From: JADFUZ01 sp034430415
GTDB taxonomy: Bacteria; Chloroflexota; Dehalococcoidia; GIF9; AB-539-J10
NCBI GenBank assembly: GCA_034430415.1
Contig: DAOUEN010000056.1
Coordinates: 1 to 21,376 of the forward strand
Direction: 5' to 3'
Length of the DNA: 21,376 bases
Numbering within the stretch: position 1 is the stretch's first letter; each line of letters begins with the position of its first letter. Both the position numbers and the translations under genes were made by a program. Below the pieces are notes generated by a model. That model worked only from the letters and a program-made list of their open reading frames with translations. It did no database searches and was not told the DNA's origin. Of the stretch, positions 21,254 through 21,376 are shown one piece after another.

Positions 21254-21376
21254 ATGAAGATATACGTGGGCAACCTGGACCCCGAGGTAACCCAAGAAGA
21301 GTTACGGAAAGAATTTGAGGCTTTTGGAACAGTATCGTCCGTCGACATCATAACAGACAAGTACAGCGGGCGACCC
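21254..21376 (+). CDS. RRM RNA-binding protein (C-terminus off the window)
   Basis: The first 41 codons of an RNA-recognition-motif protein. The RNP2 motif IYVGNL occupies residues 3-8, followed by the first helix (EELRKEFEAFGTV) and the second strand (SSVDIITDKYSGRP) leading towards RNP1, which is cut off. Small single-RRM proteins of this type are common in cyanobacteria and Chloroflexota and are often cold-induced, binding mRNA. The ATG has AAGGAG 7 nt upstream. Two hairpins lie in its leader. Confidence 0.9.
   Translation, partial: MKIYVGNLDPEVTQEELRKEFEAFGTVSSVDIITDKYSGRP

Noticed and set aside
1..21376. CRISPR arrays, insertion sequences, phage or toxin-antitoxin genes
   Set aside because: I looked for repeated spacers, terminal inverted repeats with transposase motifs and small paired genes, and saw none.

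Overview
The window looks like a chromosomal housekeeping segment from a Chloroflexota bacterium, most likely Dehalococcoidia-like and probably from a metagenome. This placement is an inference from gene content and order: a split transketolase, a recA-recX cluster beside a membrane decarboxylase, and a CxxC zinc-ribbon protein next to an RRM protein. No marker gene settles the taxonomy. There is no CRISPR array, insertion sequence, integrase or phage gene. Most SD sequences are good (GGAGG type), GTG and TTG starts are common, and several promoters use an extended -10 (TGNTATAMT).

Left part (1-4471). A metallophosphoesterase of the SbcD/Mre11 type runs off the left edge on the minus strand, followed by a Cdd1-family helix-hairpin-helix protein. 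Next is a minus-strand pair, a PhzF-family isomerase and an Asp/Glu racemase-family protein. They are transcribed away from a stand-alone pyruvate-kinase-C-terminal-like protein that has a textbook sigma70 promoter. An alpha/beta hydrolase follows, split by a one-base frameshift.

Middle (4551-12989). ligA converges on a zinc-ribbon NUDIX hydrolase. The two genes overlap by 22 bp, and a perfect 12-bp inverted repeat contains both stop codons. A two-gene transketolase (N and C halves) lies on the minus strand. It diverges from an amidohydrolase whose TATAAT sits 6 nt from its ATG, so the mRNA is probably leaderless. Then come, on the plus strand, a ThpR-type RNA cyclic phosphodiesterase, a small zinc-ribbon protein, a ComF phosphoribosyltransferase and a long-form hibernation-promoting factor. 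A 76-bp tandem repeat follows, and its last copy overlaps the RBS and start of an O6-alkylguanine-DNA alkyltransferase gene.

Right part (12982-21376), visibly richer in G+C up to about 20.5 kb. dnaE (minus strand, probably leaderless) diverges from a DUF1461/Lit-type membrane protein. After that comes recA-recX-oadG-oadB, reading as one operon. The oadG gene encodes only 49 aa. OadB carries, in an early loop, a biotinyl/lipoyl-like hammerhead domain that lacks the biotinylation lysine; this is the most unusual protein feature seen here. A tRNA-Ile(GAT) with its own promoter, a double-CxxC zinc-ribbon protein and the start of an RRM RNA-binding protein, preceded by two perfect hairpins, complete the window.

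Several genes serve DNA replication or repair (ligA, dnaE, recA, recX, the alkyltransferase, the SbcD-like phosphoesterase, the Cdd1 protein), but they lie in separate transcription units rather than one system. All family assignments come from reading the translated sequence; no database search was possible.
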